A stretch of DNA of 64,000 nt, from the NCBI RefSeq assembly GCF_002871915.2, contig NZ_CP126958.1, positions 1,860,001 through 1,924,000 on the forward strand, given 5' to 3'. The notes under the pieces were generated by a model. The model was given only the letters and a program-made list of their open reading frames with translations, ran no database searches and was not told where the DNA came from. A program made the translations under genes and the position numbers. Each line of letters opens with the position of its first letter. Within the stretch, counting starts at the first letter, position 1. Shown in pieces: positions 46,738 to 55,121 of this stretch. This DNA is from Aerococcus loyolae (lineage in GTDB: Bacteria > Bacillota > Bacilli > Lactobacillales > Aerococcaceae).

Positions 46738-48198
46738 TTATAGGTCTAACTCATTCCTCTTTACCTGTGATAGTTGTTTTTCTTGTTCCTGTAACTGCTC
46801 TATACAGGTCTTAACTTTTTCAGCCTGTTCTACTTCTTCTCGTATTTCTAATATTTTACTATATAGGCTCTTTTTATCTTTCTTCAAAGTGGTAAGTTCC
46901 GATTTCCATTTGGATATATTTAAGGTCTTACTTTCCCCTAAATGCTCTTTGAGATGTTTCCTTGCACTTTCAAATAGAATAAGCTTCGCCGTATGCTCAT
47001 TATAAAAATCTTCCTGTTTTATTTTCTTTAACTTTGCATAGGCTTTGTAGATGTCCTTGTACTTCAAATATTTTTCTGACTGGTCGATGAGTTGTGTTTT
47101 TTCATCAATCTTTTTCTCGGTATCTTTTAAGGCTCTTGTGGTCTTGTAATTCTTATCTCTTAAAGTAACTATACTTTCTTTCAGTTCAGATAAGGAAATA
47201 ATGTTTTTCTCTTTTAAGAATTGATAGCTTTCGATGTATTTTTCTAAATCTGTATTATGGTTATCTGCATTTTTACGGATAAGATTTTTAAAAACGGATA
47301 GCAAATTTTCTTTGGATGGGAGGGTAGATTTGAGATTATCAGTTTCTGCCTTTTCTTCTTTTCCTATTCCTCTTATCCAATTTAGTAAGGCTTTTATTCT
47401 TCTTGCAATCTCTTTTAATATCTTATTCTGATGTTTGATTTCTCGGTTGATATTTCCCCTGTCGGTATTTATGCCTTTCTTTTCCATTTGGGTGGCTGAT
47501 ACGCCTAAATGAATGGTCGGTATTTGTTCTATGCCCTGTCTTTCATAGGAACGGTGATCCACTTTTTCCTGTATGCTATTTTCTTCAAGATATTTATTTG
47601 TAATATCTGCCCATGCTTTTCGCCAATGCTCTGCTTTGTCTTGTTCGTTCCAATCTACTGCATTTATTTTCTTTGTTTTGTAGTTGCCATTTTTAAGTTT
47701 TACTTTCTCTCCGTTTTCATCAAGGATATATTCCTTTTTTGATTTTGCTCCCCATGTCTTATTTTCGTTTAATGGTCTCATAGTTAATAATATGTGAGCG
47801 TGTGGGTTTCCATCATTTTTATCGTGTAGGGCAATATCTGCACACATACCAACTTTCACAAAATTTTCTTTTACATATTCTCTTACAAGCTCAATCTGTT
47901 TTTCCCTGCTTAATTCTTTTGGTAGGGCGATTTCTATTTCTCTTGCAAGCTGTGAGTTTTTACTTTTTTCTATTTTCTCTACACTGTTCCATAATGTTCC
48001 TCTGTCTGAAAATTCCTGTGGTGCATTTTGTGGTAATAGAATTTCGGTATAGGCTATTCCGCCTTTTCTTGTAAAGTCATGGACTATTCCGTCATATTCG
48101 TTTTTTATCTTTTCGCCACTACGATAGGCGGAAGCTGCTACTGCACTTTTGCCTTTTCCTCTTGAAATAATCTTTATACTAAGATGATATATCGCCAT
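46738..48198 (-). CDS. MobA/MobL family (MOBQ) relaxase
   Basis: 486 residues starting MAIYHLSIKIISRGKGKSAV then AASAYRSGEKI, the classic MobA/MobL N-terminus. The metal-binding HUH region is DIALHDKNDGNPHAHILLTM (about residues 120-140). The C-terminal third is a coiled coil. It would nick the oriT at about 48414-48425 upstream of its gene, and the nic motif there is of the type used by MOBQ relaxases. It makes the IME mobilisable. Confidence 0.92.
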   Translation of the reverse strand: MAIYHLSIKIISRGKGKSAVAASAYRSGEKIKNEYDGIVHDFTRKGGIAYTEILLPQNAPQEFSDRGTLWNSVEKIEKSKNSQLAREIEIALPKELSREKQIELVREYVKENFVKVGMCADIALHDKNDGNPHAHILLTMRPLNENKTWGAKSKKEYILDENGEKVKLKNGNYKTKKINAVDWNEQDKAEHWRKAWADITNKYLEENSIQEKVDHRSYERQGIEQIPTIHLGVSATQMEKKGINTDRGNINREIKHQNKILKEIARRIKALLNWIRGIGKEEKAETDNLKSTLPSKENLLSVFKNLIRKNADNHNTDLEKYIESYQFLKEKNIISLSELKESIVTLRDKNYKTTRALKDTEKKIDEKTQLIDQSEKYLKYKDIYKAYAKLKKIKQEDFYNEHTAKLILFESARKHLKEHLGESKTLNISKWKSELTTLKKDKKSLYSKILEIREEVEQAEKVKTCIEQLQEQEKQLSQVKRNELDL

Positions 48199-48299
48199 AA
48201 GAAAAAACCTCCTCTCTTTTTTAATGTGGGGACGATGGCGATGATAAAGACTTACTAAAAAAAATCGGATTGCTTTTTATCCGATTTCTTTTGGGAAGT

Positions 48300-48425
48300 A
48301 CACAAGGGGTAGGAAATTTATTTCCGTAGGGGAGTGTAGCTCCCCTGTATCAGCGTTAGCTGATATGCTCTCTGCAAGAGCCTTCGGAGAACGCACACAC
48401 CCTTTAGGGTGTATAAGTGCGCCCT
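48300..48425 (+). other. oriT: Origin of transfer (oriT) with IncQ-type nic motif
   Basis: The 240-base gap before the relaxase gene contains a series of small hairpins. The last, ACACCC-TTTA-GGGTGT (48397-48412), is followed directly by ATAAGTGCGCCCT (48413-48425). TAAGTGCG/CCCT is the nick-site core of RSF1010/IncQ and other MOBQ origins, with the cut expected between G and C. Hairpin position, sequence and the adjacent MOBQ relaxase all agree. Confidence 0.85.
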
Positions 48426-48438
48426 TGTAAACAAGGGA

Positions 48439-48759
48439 CTATTCCTCTATGTCCGTTTCTTCCTCTTGGTTTTCTGTGTTTTGATTTTGATTTTCTTTTC
48501 GCTTTTCTATGATTTTTAAGATTTTTTGATTGACTTCTTCTTTGATGTTTGGGAATGTGATTAGCTGATAAAATTCGTCTTTGGTAAAATCCTTGCTTTC
48601 AATAAAGATACTTTCAAAGACTGCTCCTTTTTCATAAATCCGTCTATCCCTTTTCTTTCGTTCTTCCTGTTTCTGTTGACTGATGAGCTTTTTTCTTTTG
48701 TTTTGTAACTGCTTGATTTCTTCTTCTGTCATTAAAATTTTTTCATCTATGTTTTTCAT
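48439..48759 (-). CDS. DUF3847 family protein
   Basis: A 106-residue charged helical protein (EEEIKQLQNKRKKLISQQKQ, then RRIYEKGAVFESIFIESKDF). It is usually found just upstream of MobA/MobL relaxases in such elements and probably acts as an oriT accessory. It lies on the other side of the nic site from the relaxase, in the same direction. Confidence 0.78.
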   Translation of the reverse strand: MKNIDEKILMTEEEIKQLQNKRKKLISQQKQEERKKRDRRIYEKGAVFESIFIESKDFTKDEFYQLITFPNIKEEVNQKILKIIEKRKENQNQNTENQEEETDIEE

Positions 48760-48784
48760 TTCTGTTTTCCTTTCTTCTGTTTTT

Positions 48785-48840
48785 GGACAAAGAAAAAACA
48801 GTAAACCATTTTTGATTTACTGTTAGTGTGTTATTTTTTA
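48785..48840 (-). terminator. Terminator-containing repeat, copy B
   Basis: ACAGTAAACC-ATTTTTGA-TTTACTGT hairpin with T runs, nearly identical over about 55 bases to 43345-43400. It ends the methyltransferase module. Confidence 0.7.
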
Positions 48841-48852
48841 TTAAATTGTTAG

Positions 48853-49470
48853 TTACTTCTTTTTCTTAAAAACCACGACTCCAAAAAATGGACAAATAGC
48901 TACCGTTTTTACTAACTCCATATTTGCTTTTTCTGACCAATGTTTCAACTCTTTCATAGAATAGAACCAATTATCCTTGGGACTATTTTCTCTCATATCT
49001 TCAACCGTATAAACTTCATTTTCTTTAAGGTATGGTTCTATATAATTTTTATATATTTCTTCAGGCGTGGTTTCTTTTAATAAAAATCTATATACCTTAT
49101 TAAATAATTCGGTATCCTTTTCTGCGTCAAATAAAAGCATGGTATCGCACAAATAAAAATAACCATCCGTTGTAAGTATCTCTGAAATATTTTCTAACGA
49201 CTTTTCTTTATAATCCCATGGCACTTGATGGAATGCTAACATACTAATAACTTTATTAACGCTTTGATTGCAATTTAATGCTTCAAAACTTCCTTGAATA
49301 TATTTTACATTTCCATTACTACGATTTATAGCTTCCTGTAAATTATCTGCATTTGGCTCAATACCAATAACTTCATCTGAAAAATTACTACATACCTTTG
49401 AAAAATTTCCCCAACCACAACCTATATCCATTACCTTATCGCTTTTTTTCAATTCAGCTAATTTAAGCAT
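48853..49470 (-). CDS. Class I SAM-dependent methyltransferase
   Basis: 205 residues from the first ATG. Motif I is KVMDIGCGWGNFSKVC, followed by IGIEPNADNL and MLAFHQVPWDYK. The frame stays open upstream to 49572 and encodes IAENWTALLDKYINKLISPD. There AGGAGG is spaced six bases from an ATC codon, where an ATG would be expected. The original start may have mutated to ATC, leaving initiation at 49470 or a weak non-standard start. The substrate is unknown. It is cargo between the recombinase and DUF3847. Confidence 0.78.
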   Translation of the reverse strand: MLKLAELKKSDKVMDIGCGWGNFSKVCSNFSDEVIGIEPNADNLQEAINRSNGNVKYIQGSFEALNCNQSVNKVISMLAFHQVPWDYKEKSLENISEILTTDGYFYLCDTMLLFDAEKDTELFNKVYRFLLKETTPEEIYKNYIEPYLKENEVYTVEDMRENSPKDNWFYSMKELKHWSEKANMELVKTVAICPFFGVVVFKKKK

Positions 49471-49627
49471 AAGATTAACTAACTCATCTTTACTTTCGTA
49501 GGTTTGTCTCCCATCGGGACTAATAAGTTTGTTAATGTATTTATCTAATAATGCTGTCCAATTTTCAGCGATATTCTACCTCCTATTTATATTTTTATTG
49601 TCTAAATTACTAAATATTATAGCATTT

Positions 49628-51298
49628 TTAAGGTGCTTTTTCCATATCAGCTTTCTGTGGAATTTGACAGTTCCCTATAAAGTTAAAATACACATCGACC
49701 TGTTGTTTTCTCTCCTTGCCTTTTCTTCCTCCTGTTGCTTCATGGACTACAACTTTTTCTATATACTCATTTATCATTGGTACTGTCAGTTCTTCAATAT
49801 CGGTATATTTTTCTATCATCTTTAAGAATTTATCAGTATCAACTTTTCTCTGATGATAACTTTCTATTTCATCTTCAAAATACTGTATTTGATTTTCTAA
49901 GTCTTGTTGCTCCGTATCATAGGTATTAAATAATCTATCAAAGTGTTTTACAGGAATTTTTCCAAGTGCGTGGTCTTCATATAGCTTTGTAATAAGGGTT
50001 GTTAATTCTGCATTTCTTGATGACAGTTTCTCTAACTTTTCTTTATCCCCTTGATACTTTTCTTCTCTTTTTTCATCGGACAATTTGTTCATCACTTTTA
50101 GAAATTCTTGTTTATCTTCTTTGGCAAAGTCTGTGATTTCTTTAATTGATTTCAAGAGAATTTCATTCACTGTCTTTACTTTGATGTAGTGCATACTGCA
50201 AGTGCCTTTTCTGTGTCTGTAATGTTGGCACACAAAACAATAATCACAATCGTATTTCTTTTCTTTATGTTCTGCCGGCTCTCTGTAACTTAACTTTCCT
50301 CCACAATCAGAACAGATTAAAAGTCCTGTAAATGGGTGGGAGGTTGTACCATACTTTGGGCTTCTTCTTACTGTTTTTCTTAACCTTTGAGCATTATTCC
50401 ATGTTTCTTCGTCAATAATCGCTTCATGGGTGTTTTTGAAGATAATGAGTTCATCTGCTTTCGCCTTTCTGCGTTTCTTGGTTTTGTAGTCTACACTAAT
50501 TGTCTTTCCCAATACAGTATGTCCCATATATTCTTGCTTTTCTAAGATATAGCTTACTGTGGTTGGTGTCCAAAAATATGGGTCTTCTATTCCTCTTTTC
50601 TTGGAGCTGTGGTTATTTTCAGGATAGTGTATTTCTGCATAGGCTGATGGAATAAGGACTTTATCTTTGGTTAGTATATCTGCTATCTGAGTTACTCCAT
50701 ATCCCTCTATTACAAGCCTATAAATGCGTTTTACGACCTTTGAACTCTCTTTATCGACAAGTAGCTCCTGTTTGTTCTTAGGGTTTCTATAATAGCCGTA
50801 TGGAACGCTGGGTGATACTCTTTTACCCTCTTCCATTCTTGCTCTAAAGATGGATTGTATTTTTCTTGAGGTATCTCTTGCATACCATTCATTCATAATA
50901 TTTAGAAATGGGGTAAAGTCGCTTTCTGCTTGTTTTTCGCTATCTATTCCGTTATTGATGGCAATAAATCTTACTCCCTTTTCTTTGAAAAGTATTTCGG
51001 TATAAAAACCTACTTTGAGGTAATCTCTGCCAAACCTGCTCATATCTTTTACTATCACAGTAGATACTTTGTTTTCTTCTACTGCTTTTATCATCTTTTG
51101 AAATCCCTCTCTATCAAAGGTCGTTCCGCTTACTCCATCATCGGTATAGTGATAGATATTTACAAAACCGTTTCTTTTCGCATAGCTTTCAAGCAGCTGT
51201 TTTTGATTGGTGATGGAATTGCTTTCTCCTTGCATTTCATCATCACGACTTAAACGCTCATAAAGTGCCGTTTGTCCTGTTCTTTTCGTATTTGACAT
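49628..51298 (-). CDS. Large serine recombinase (IME integrase, TnpX-like)
   Basis: 556 residues. The catalytic serine is Ser17 in ALYERLSRDDEMQGESNSI. Resolvase motifs VIVKDMSRFGRDYLKVGFYT and the recombinase domain follow. A zinc ribbon reads LICSDCGGKLSYRE (near 325), then a long coiled coil and a DUF4368-type C-terminus. It begins 58 bases inside the right attachment site, as expected for the integrase of an element inserted at that site. AAGGAGGT precedes the ATG. It catalyses insertion into and excision from traG. Confidence 0.93.
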   Translation of the reverse strand: MSNTKRTGQTALYERLSRDDEMQGESNSITNQKQLLESYAKRNGFVNIYHYTDDGVSGTTFDREGFQKMIKAVEENKVSTVIVKDMSRFGRDYLKVGFYTEILFKEKGVRFIAINNGIDSEKQAESDFTPFLNIMNEWYARDTSRKIQSIFRARMEEGKRVSPSVPYGYYRNPKNKQELLVDKESSKVVKRIYRLVIEGYGVTQIADILTKDKVLIPSAYAEIHYPENNHSSKKRGIEDPYFWTPTTVSYILEKQEYMGHTVLGKTISVDYKTKKRRKAKADELIIFKNTHEAIIDEETWNNAQRLRKTVRRSPKYGTTSHPFTGLLICSDCGGKLSYREPAEHKEKKYDCDYCFVCQHYRHRKGTCSMHYIKVKTVNEILLKSIKEITDFAKEDKQEFLKVMNKLSDEKREEKYQGDKEKLEKLSSRNAELTTLITKLYEDHALGKIPVKHFDRLFNTYDTEQQDLENQIQYFEDEIESYHQRKVDTDKFLKMIEKYTDIEELTVPMINEYIEKVVVHEATGGRKGKERKQQVDVYFNFIGNCQIPQKADMEKAP

Positions 51299-51340
51299 GA
51301 GAATTACCTCCTTTCCAAGTTTTTATTATTTTCTCTGTCC

Positions 51341-51934
51341 CTAAGAGGTTAATCCTTTAGGATCTGTTACTACATAGGAAGAGTGCATTTGCATTAGATT
51401 TGGCTTTACATAAAATCTTGTTTTACCTGATCCAGAACCACCTATTACTAATACATTTTTATTTCTAGCATATTTAGGATTTCTGGGTCTTGAGTTCATT
51501 GTTAGTCTTTCGGTATTAGTTATTAGAACATTGTTTTCAAACTTAGGATCAATGTATGGAGCAATATCCTTACTTTCTCCCCATCTTGCAGATCCATATT
51601 CCTTACCTTGCCTATATTTCTTTTTGTTTTTACCTTTGCTATAAACAATTAGCTTAACAGTAGCAGCAACTGAAATACCTACTAACAAGTCCCTTGGATT
51701 AATACTTGGTACATAGGATAAAGTTCCTATATCAGAAATTCCCACCATTATTCTATCAATAATATCTCCTCCAACATAAGAATTGATGTGCTTAGAAAAG
51801 ATATTTCCAATGTATAAGAATGATAAATAAGGAATGTTTGATAATATAAATTTCTTTGGGTTGTCTATTTTAATTAAGTTTTTAATATCAGAAAGAATGG
51901 CTTCTAATATCTTATTCATCGTAGAAACCTTCAC
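51341..51934 (-). pseudogene. traG: VirD4/TraG coupling protein, N-terminal part (split by IME)
   Basis: 197 residues. It has two membrane helices (about 30-100), the Walker A in VLVIGGSGSGKTRFYVKPNL near 165 and the break at SYVVTDPKG, after which IME sequence adds only LTS and a stop. The C-terminal part is at 41873-43105. In the ICE this protein carries relaxosomes to the channel. Excision of the IME would restore it. It overlaps the antirepressor-like gene by 23 bases. Confidence 0.88.
51356..51360. other. IME attachment site (right end in this window)
   Basis: On the minus strand GATCCT of traG is followed by AAAGG and then IME DNA. AAAGG is also present at the other end (43104-43109). 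Confidence 0.7.
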
Positions 51935-52646
51935 TATCTAATAAAATTAGTAGGTAGTGTCTTCCCTTTGGTGTTATAAATGTTTGTATTCCTACAAGTG
52001 TACCTAATGGATCAACCCATTCTTTTACTTCAAAATATCCATTGTTCTTATCTGCATAAGGTAAGAGTTTCTTTTTCTTATCTCTGTAAATTAATCCCTT
52101 ATCCATTAAAAAACTTATAAATTGATTTTGTGGTATTCCTAACTCTTTGGCAGTATTTCTAAAGTTTGTAAGTAGGTTATAATCTACTAATTTGTCATAA
52201 TAGTCTGCCTTTGGTCTTAATAATTCAATCTCTTCTTCTCTTTCGGCAATAATTCTATTGGCTACTAGAATTGCATCTGCAAGTAACTCTTCATTAGTTT
52301 TCTTTTCTTGCCCTACTATATATCCTCCATTTTTTCTAATACTTGGTAAGACTTCTCTAGTTACCCAAGCTTTAAATATTTTTGCTTGTGGTAGTTTTGA
52401 TGAGAGGATAAGTGAATACAATCCTGATTCGTTAATTATTGAAATATTCTGTATTCCTCCAGGGGTGTTCCATTTCGTTACACCCTTATCTTCCTCATCT
52501 ACATGGTCATAAACAGCTTTCCTCGGATTGACATAACCTAACATAGTTGCTACTTCATTTGCTATAAAGAAAAACTCACCGTCTTTTTCTATAACAGTGA
52601 GTTTCCCAAAATTCTTATTTTCAAATGTTTTTAAATTACTTATCAT
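51912..52646 (-). CDS. Phage antirepressor-like protein (Bro-N / KilA-type)
   Basis: 244 residues. The N-terminal Bro-N domain has FFIANEVATMLGYVNPRKAV, HVDEEDKGV and LYSLILSSKLPQAKIFKAWV then TREVLPSIRKNGGYI. The C-terminal ANT-like domain has AKELGIPQNQFISFLMDKGL. Such proteins are routine in this ICE family, between the DUF3801 and traG genes, and probably regulate DNA transfer genes. It overlaps its upstream neighbour by four bases. Confidence 0.85.
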   Translation of the reverse strand: MISNLKTFENKNFGKLTVIEKDGEFFFIANEVATMLGYVNPRKAVYDHVDEEDKGVTKWNTPGGIQNISIINESGLYSLILSSKLPQAKIFKAWVTREVLPSIRKNGGYIVGQEKKTNEELLADAILVANRIIAEREEEIELLRPKADYYDKLVDYNLLTNFRNTAKELGIPQNQFISFLMDKGLIYRDKKKKLLPYADKNNGYFEVKEWVDPLGTLVGIQTFITPKGRHYLLILLDSEGFYDE

Positions 52647-53128
52647 AAGCTTTGCTCCTTATGTTTATTTTTAACTTTATCTTTGCTGATGGTGTCCTTA
52701 GCCATATCTTTAAACTTATTTATAGTCTTTGTTATTGAATCTTTTCTATCGGCCTTTCTTTCAGAAGCCTTAACTGCTTTTTTAAAGGCATGTTCCATTA
52801 CCTTTATATCCTTAGATTGAAAAAACACAGAGTGGTTGCCAGTTTCCTTATCTTTCATAACAGAAAACTTCACTCCGTGTTTATTTAAAATTTTCTTTAA
52901 TTCTTTTAACTCAGGATCTTTTAGATTAATTTCTTCTAACTGTCCCTTTTTAACCATATCCTTTAGTTTTACTTCTTCTCCGTTATTTTTTATTACATTT
53001 TTCAAGCCTCCTTGTTCCTCTATTTGCTTGTGTACTTTCTTTAAGGCATCAAGAATTGCTTTACTTGTTGCTTTTGCAAGTCTTACTTCAAGATTAAGAC
53101 TTGACCTTGATACTTCTTCATTAATCAT
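52643..53128 (-). CDS. DUF3801 / PcfB family protein
   Basis: 161 residues, with LEVRLAKATSKAILDALKKV, HGVKFSVMKDKETGNHSVFF then MEHAFKKAVKASERK, matching the PcfB/DUF3801 pattern. PcfB of pCF10 interacts with the relaxosome and coupling protein. It overlaps both flanking genes by a few bases, indicating a tightly coupled operon. Confidence 0.82.
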   Translation of the reverse strand: MINEEVSRSSLNLEVRLAKATSKAILDALKKVHKQIEEQGGLKNVIKNNGEEVKLKDMVKKGQLEEINLKDPELKELKKILNKHGVKFSVMKDKETGNHSVFFQSKDIKVMEHAFKKAVKASERKADRKDSITKTINKFKDMAKDTISKDKVKNKHKEQSL

Positions 53129-53948
53129 CTATTCCACCTCCATATAAAAGTAACTCTTTGTATTTTCTTAACTTCTCTTGATGGATTTTTCTTCTAAAAT
53201 CTTCTCCTATAACTTTAACTGGTATTGTCATTTCAAGTATTCTTGAATATATCCTCTGATACTCAAGGTCAATATTAGGATTTTGAATAATTTCTAATGA
53301 TAAGTTTGTAGTGAAAATTGTCGGCCTACCTTTTAAGTATCTTGAGTTTATAATGTTATATACTTGTTCTCTTGCATAAGATGTATCCCTTTCAATTCCA
53401 AGGTCGTCTAATATTAACAACGGAATATTAGAGAGGTTATTGATAATTTCATTTGAATCTAGCTTAAATGCTGATTTTTGTATTTGGTTTATAACCTGAG
53501 ATAAATTCATAATCTTAACTTTAACTTGCTTTCTTTCGATTAATTCATTTGCAATTGAACAAGCAAGATAAGTCTTCCCACTACCAACATCTCCATAAAA
53601 TAAAAGTCCAACATTATCTTTTTTCATTTGTTCAAAGCTCTTAGCGTAGTTGTAAGCAACCTTGTAAGCTTGTCCCTTTTCATTTAGGAATTTCTCAAAA
53701 GTATATTGGTGTTGGAGCGGCGATGAGAAGCAATCTCTTTTAAGTGTTAATATTTTCATCAGTCTTTCTTTTTCTTCATTTTCCTTATCTCTTTTTATTT
53801 CACACTCACATTTAATTCTGGGAATAAACTTTGTAAATCCAAGGTCAACTAATTCTCCATCGACTCTTTTACCACATAATTTACAATAAATATGACAATT
53901 TCTTTCAATATCATTTTCTCTTAATACAAAATATTTTAATCTTTTCAT
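53121..53948 (-). CDS. DnaC/IstB-like ATP-binding helicase loader
   Basis: 275 residues. The N-terminal cysteines (CHIYCKLCGKRVDG) may bind zinc. The AAA+ core has VGLLFYGDVGSGKTYLACSI near 122 (Walker A) and IPLLILDDLGIERD near 178 (Walker B). It probably loads the helicase during replication of the excised ICE. It overlaps the replication initiator gene by four bases. Confidence 0.88.
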   Translation of the reverse strand: MKRLKYFVLRENDIERNCHIYCKLCGKRVDGELVDLGFTKFIPRIKCECEIKRDKENEEKERLMKILTLKRDCFSSPLQHQYTFEKFLNEKGQAYKVAYNYAKSFEQMKKDNVGLLFYGDVGSGKTYLACSIANELIERKQVKVKIMNLSQVINQIQKSAFKLDSNEIINNLSNIPLLILDDLGIERDTSYAREQVYNIINSRYLKGRPTIFTTNLSLEIIQNPNIDLEYQRIYSRILEMTIPVKVIGEDFRRKIHQEKLRKYKELLLYGGGIDD

Positions 53949-54718
53949 AAACTCTCTCCTATATCGTAATTCATTTTTCTTGTTGAGCTTTCATTAATAT
54001 TTTTTGCCTGATCATTAAGATACCAATTGATTATCGTAGCCTTGTGGTCTTGATATTCTCTGTTATTTGCTTTCATATATGACGAGAGCCTATCAATGTA
54101 TTCATCAATTCTGCTACCTAACTCATTTGTTAAGTCCTTGTATTCTTCATCAGTCAAAAATATGTTTTTATATATTCCATAAGGCTTTTGCCCTTTACTA
54201 AAATCATTCTTTCTTAACTCATTATTACTAATATTGTTATAGTTACCTTCCGATTTTCGAAAATCTTGACTTTCGATATTCGAATCTCTTGAATTTCGAT
54301 TATCGAACTTCTGGAATTTTGTTTTTCGAACTTCTTGATTTTTTAATTCCATATTATTAAATATGCTCATAAAGTCTTTAACATAAATTCTGTTAGGCTT
54401 TCCCAGTCCTTGTCTTTTCTTTTCAATCAGTCCTATTCCTGATTTAATATCAAGCTCAGCTATTAATTTATTTGCTTTTTCACTGGCACAATTAAATTGA
54501 TCTTTTATACTTTCAATTGTGTAGTAAATAAAGACTTTTCCATCTTCATCTATCCAGCCATTTTTATATGAAAGACCCATTCGATTAAGCATATATGAAT
54601 ACAAAACTTTAGATTCAATAGAAATACTCTCAAAAATTTCATCTTCCATTAATACCATAGGTAACCTAATGAAGTTATACATCTCAGATTGCCTATTATA
54701 GAAATAATCAAAATTCAT
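53945..54718 (-). CDS. repA: Replication initiator protein A (RepA-N type)
   Basis: 257 residues. FIRLPMVLMEDEIFESISIE then SKVLYSYMLNRMGLSYKNGW is the conserved N-terminal winged-helix region of RepA_N initiators. A C-terminal DnaD-like stretch lies near 190-240. It is the first gene of the transfer operon, so the ICE probably replicates autonomously after excision. No iterons were identified. Confidence 0.85.
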   Translation of the reverse strand: MNFDYFYNRQSEMYNFIRLPMVLMEDEIFESISIESKVLYSYMLNRMGLSYKNGWIDEDGKVFIYYTIESIKDQFNCASEKANKLIAELDIKSGIGLIEKKRQGLGKPNRIYVKDFMSIFNNMELKNQEVRKTKFQKFDNRNSRDSNIESQDFRKSEGNYNNISNNELRKNDFSKGQKPYGIYKNIFLTDEEYKDLTNELGSRIDEYIDRLSSYMKANNREYQDHKATIINWYLNDQAKNINESSTRKMNYDIGESL

Positions 54719-54746
54719 TCTTACCTCCTTTCTTTGAAATAAAAAA

Positions 54747-54774
54747 GACGACAGAATTATTACTTTCTATCGTC
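54747..54774 (-). terminator. Terminator between the small cysteine protein and repA
   Basis: GACGACAGAA / TTCTATCGTC arms with six T on the minus strand. It is related to the hairpin at 38477-38505. Confidence 0.7.
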
Positions 54775-54798
54775 TAAAATTTACATATTAAATTTTTA

Positions 54799-55044
54799 CT
54801 AAAACCATTCTTTGTGCATTTTTTCTAACGACTCTTTTGTTAGTGGATATCCAATAGATTCTCCTATCACAGAGTCAATCCCACAATATGGACAAATAGC
54901 TGTCCAATCTGGTTCATCTTCACACCAATCTTCTATTTCACTTGGAGAAAAGATTTTACAACAATAAAAACAACCACACTTCTTTTCATTTTTAAGCATA
55001 GTTTTATTTGCAAAAGAATACTTATGAGCTTCTATACAATCCAT
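54799..55044 (-). CDS. Small cysteine-rich protein
   Basis: 81 residues with paired cysteines CGCFYCCKIF and CPYCG, likely zinc-binding, plus W-rich EDEPDWTAI and a KMHKEWF end. It resembles small cytoplasmic proteins with CxxC pairs found as cargo in many Firmicutes; the function is unknown. It is the outermost ICE gene before the hsdM junction. Confidence 0.65.
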   Translation of the reverse strand: MDCIEAHKYSFANKTMLKNEKKCGCFYCCKIFSPSEIEDWCEDEPDWTAICPYCGIDSVIGESIGYPLTKESLEKMHKEWF

Positions 55045-55121
55045 AAATCCTCCTTATAAAATTTATAATCTTTATTTATATTGGTATGCTATTTACAATA
55101 CCCATTATTAAAATGGATACT

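Larger units (their letters stand above)
43104..51360 (-). mobile_element. Integrative mobilizable element inserted in traG
   Basis: About 8.25 kb separating the two halves of traG. The ends are ...GATCCTAAAGG (51356-51366) and AAAAGGCACACTTG... (about 43096-43109), sharing AAAGG. It contains a large serine recombinase next to the right end, a methyltransferase, DUF3847, oriT, a MOBQ relaxase, a BSH-family hydrolase, cardiolipin synthase, an NTF2-like gene and tnpW. There is no secretion system, so it must use the ICE's or another element's channel. Confidence 0.88.
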
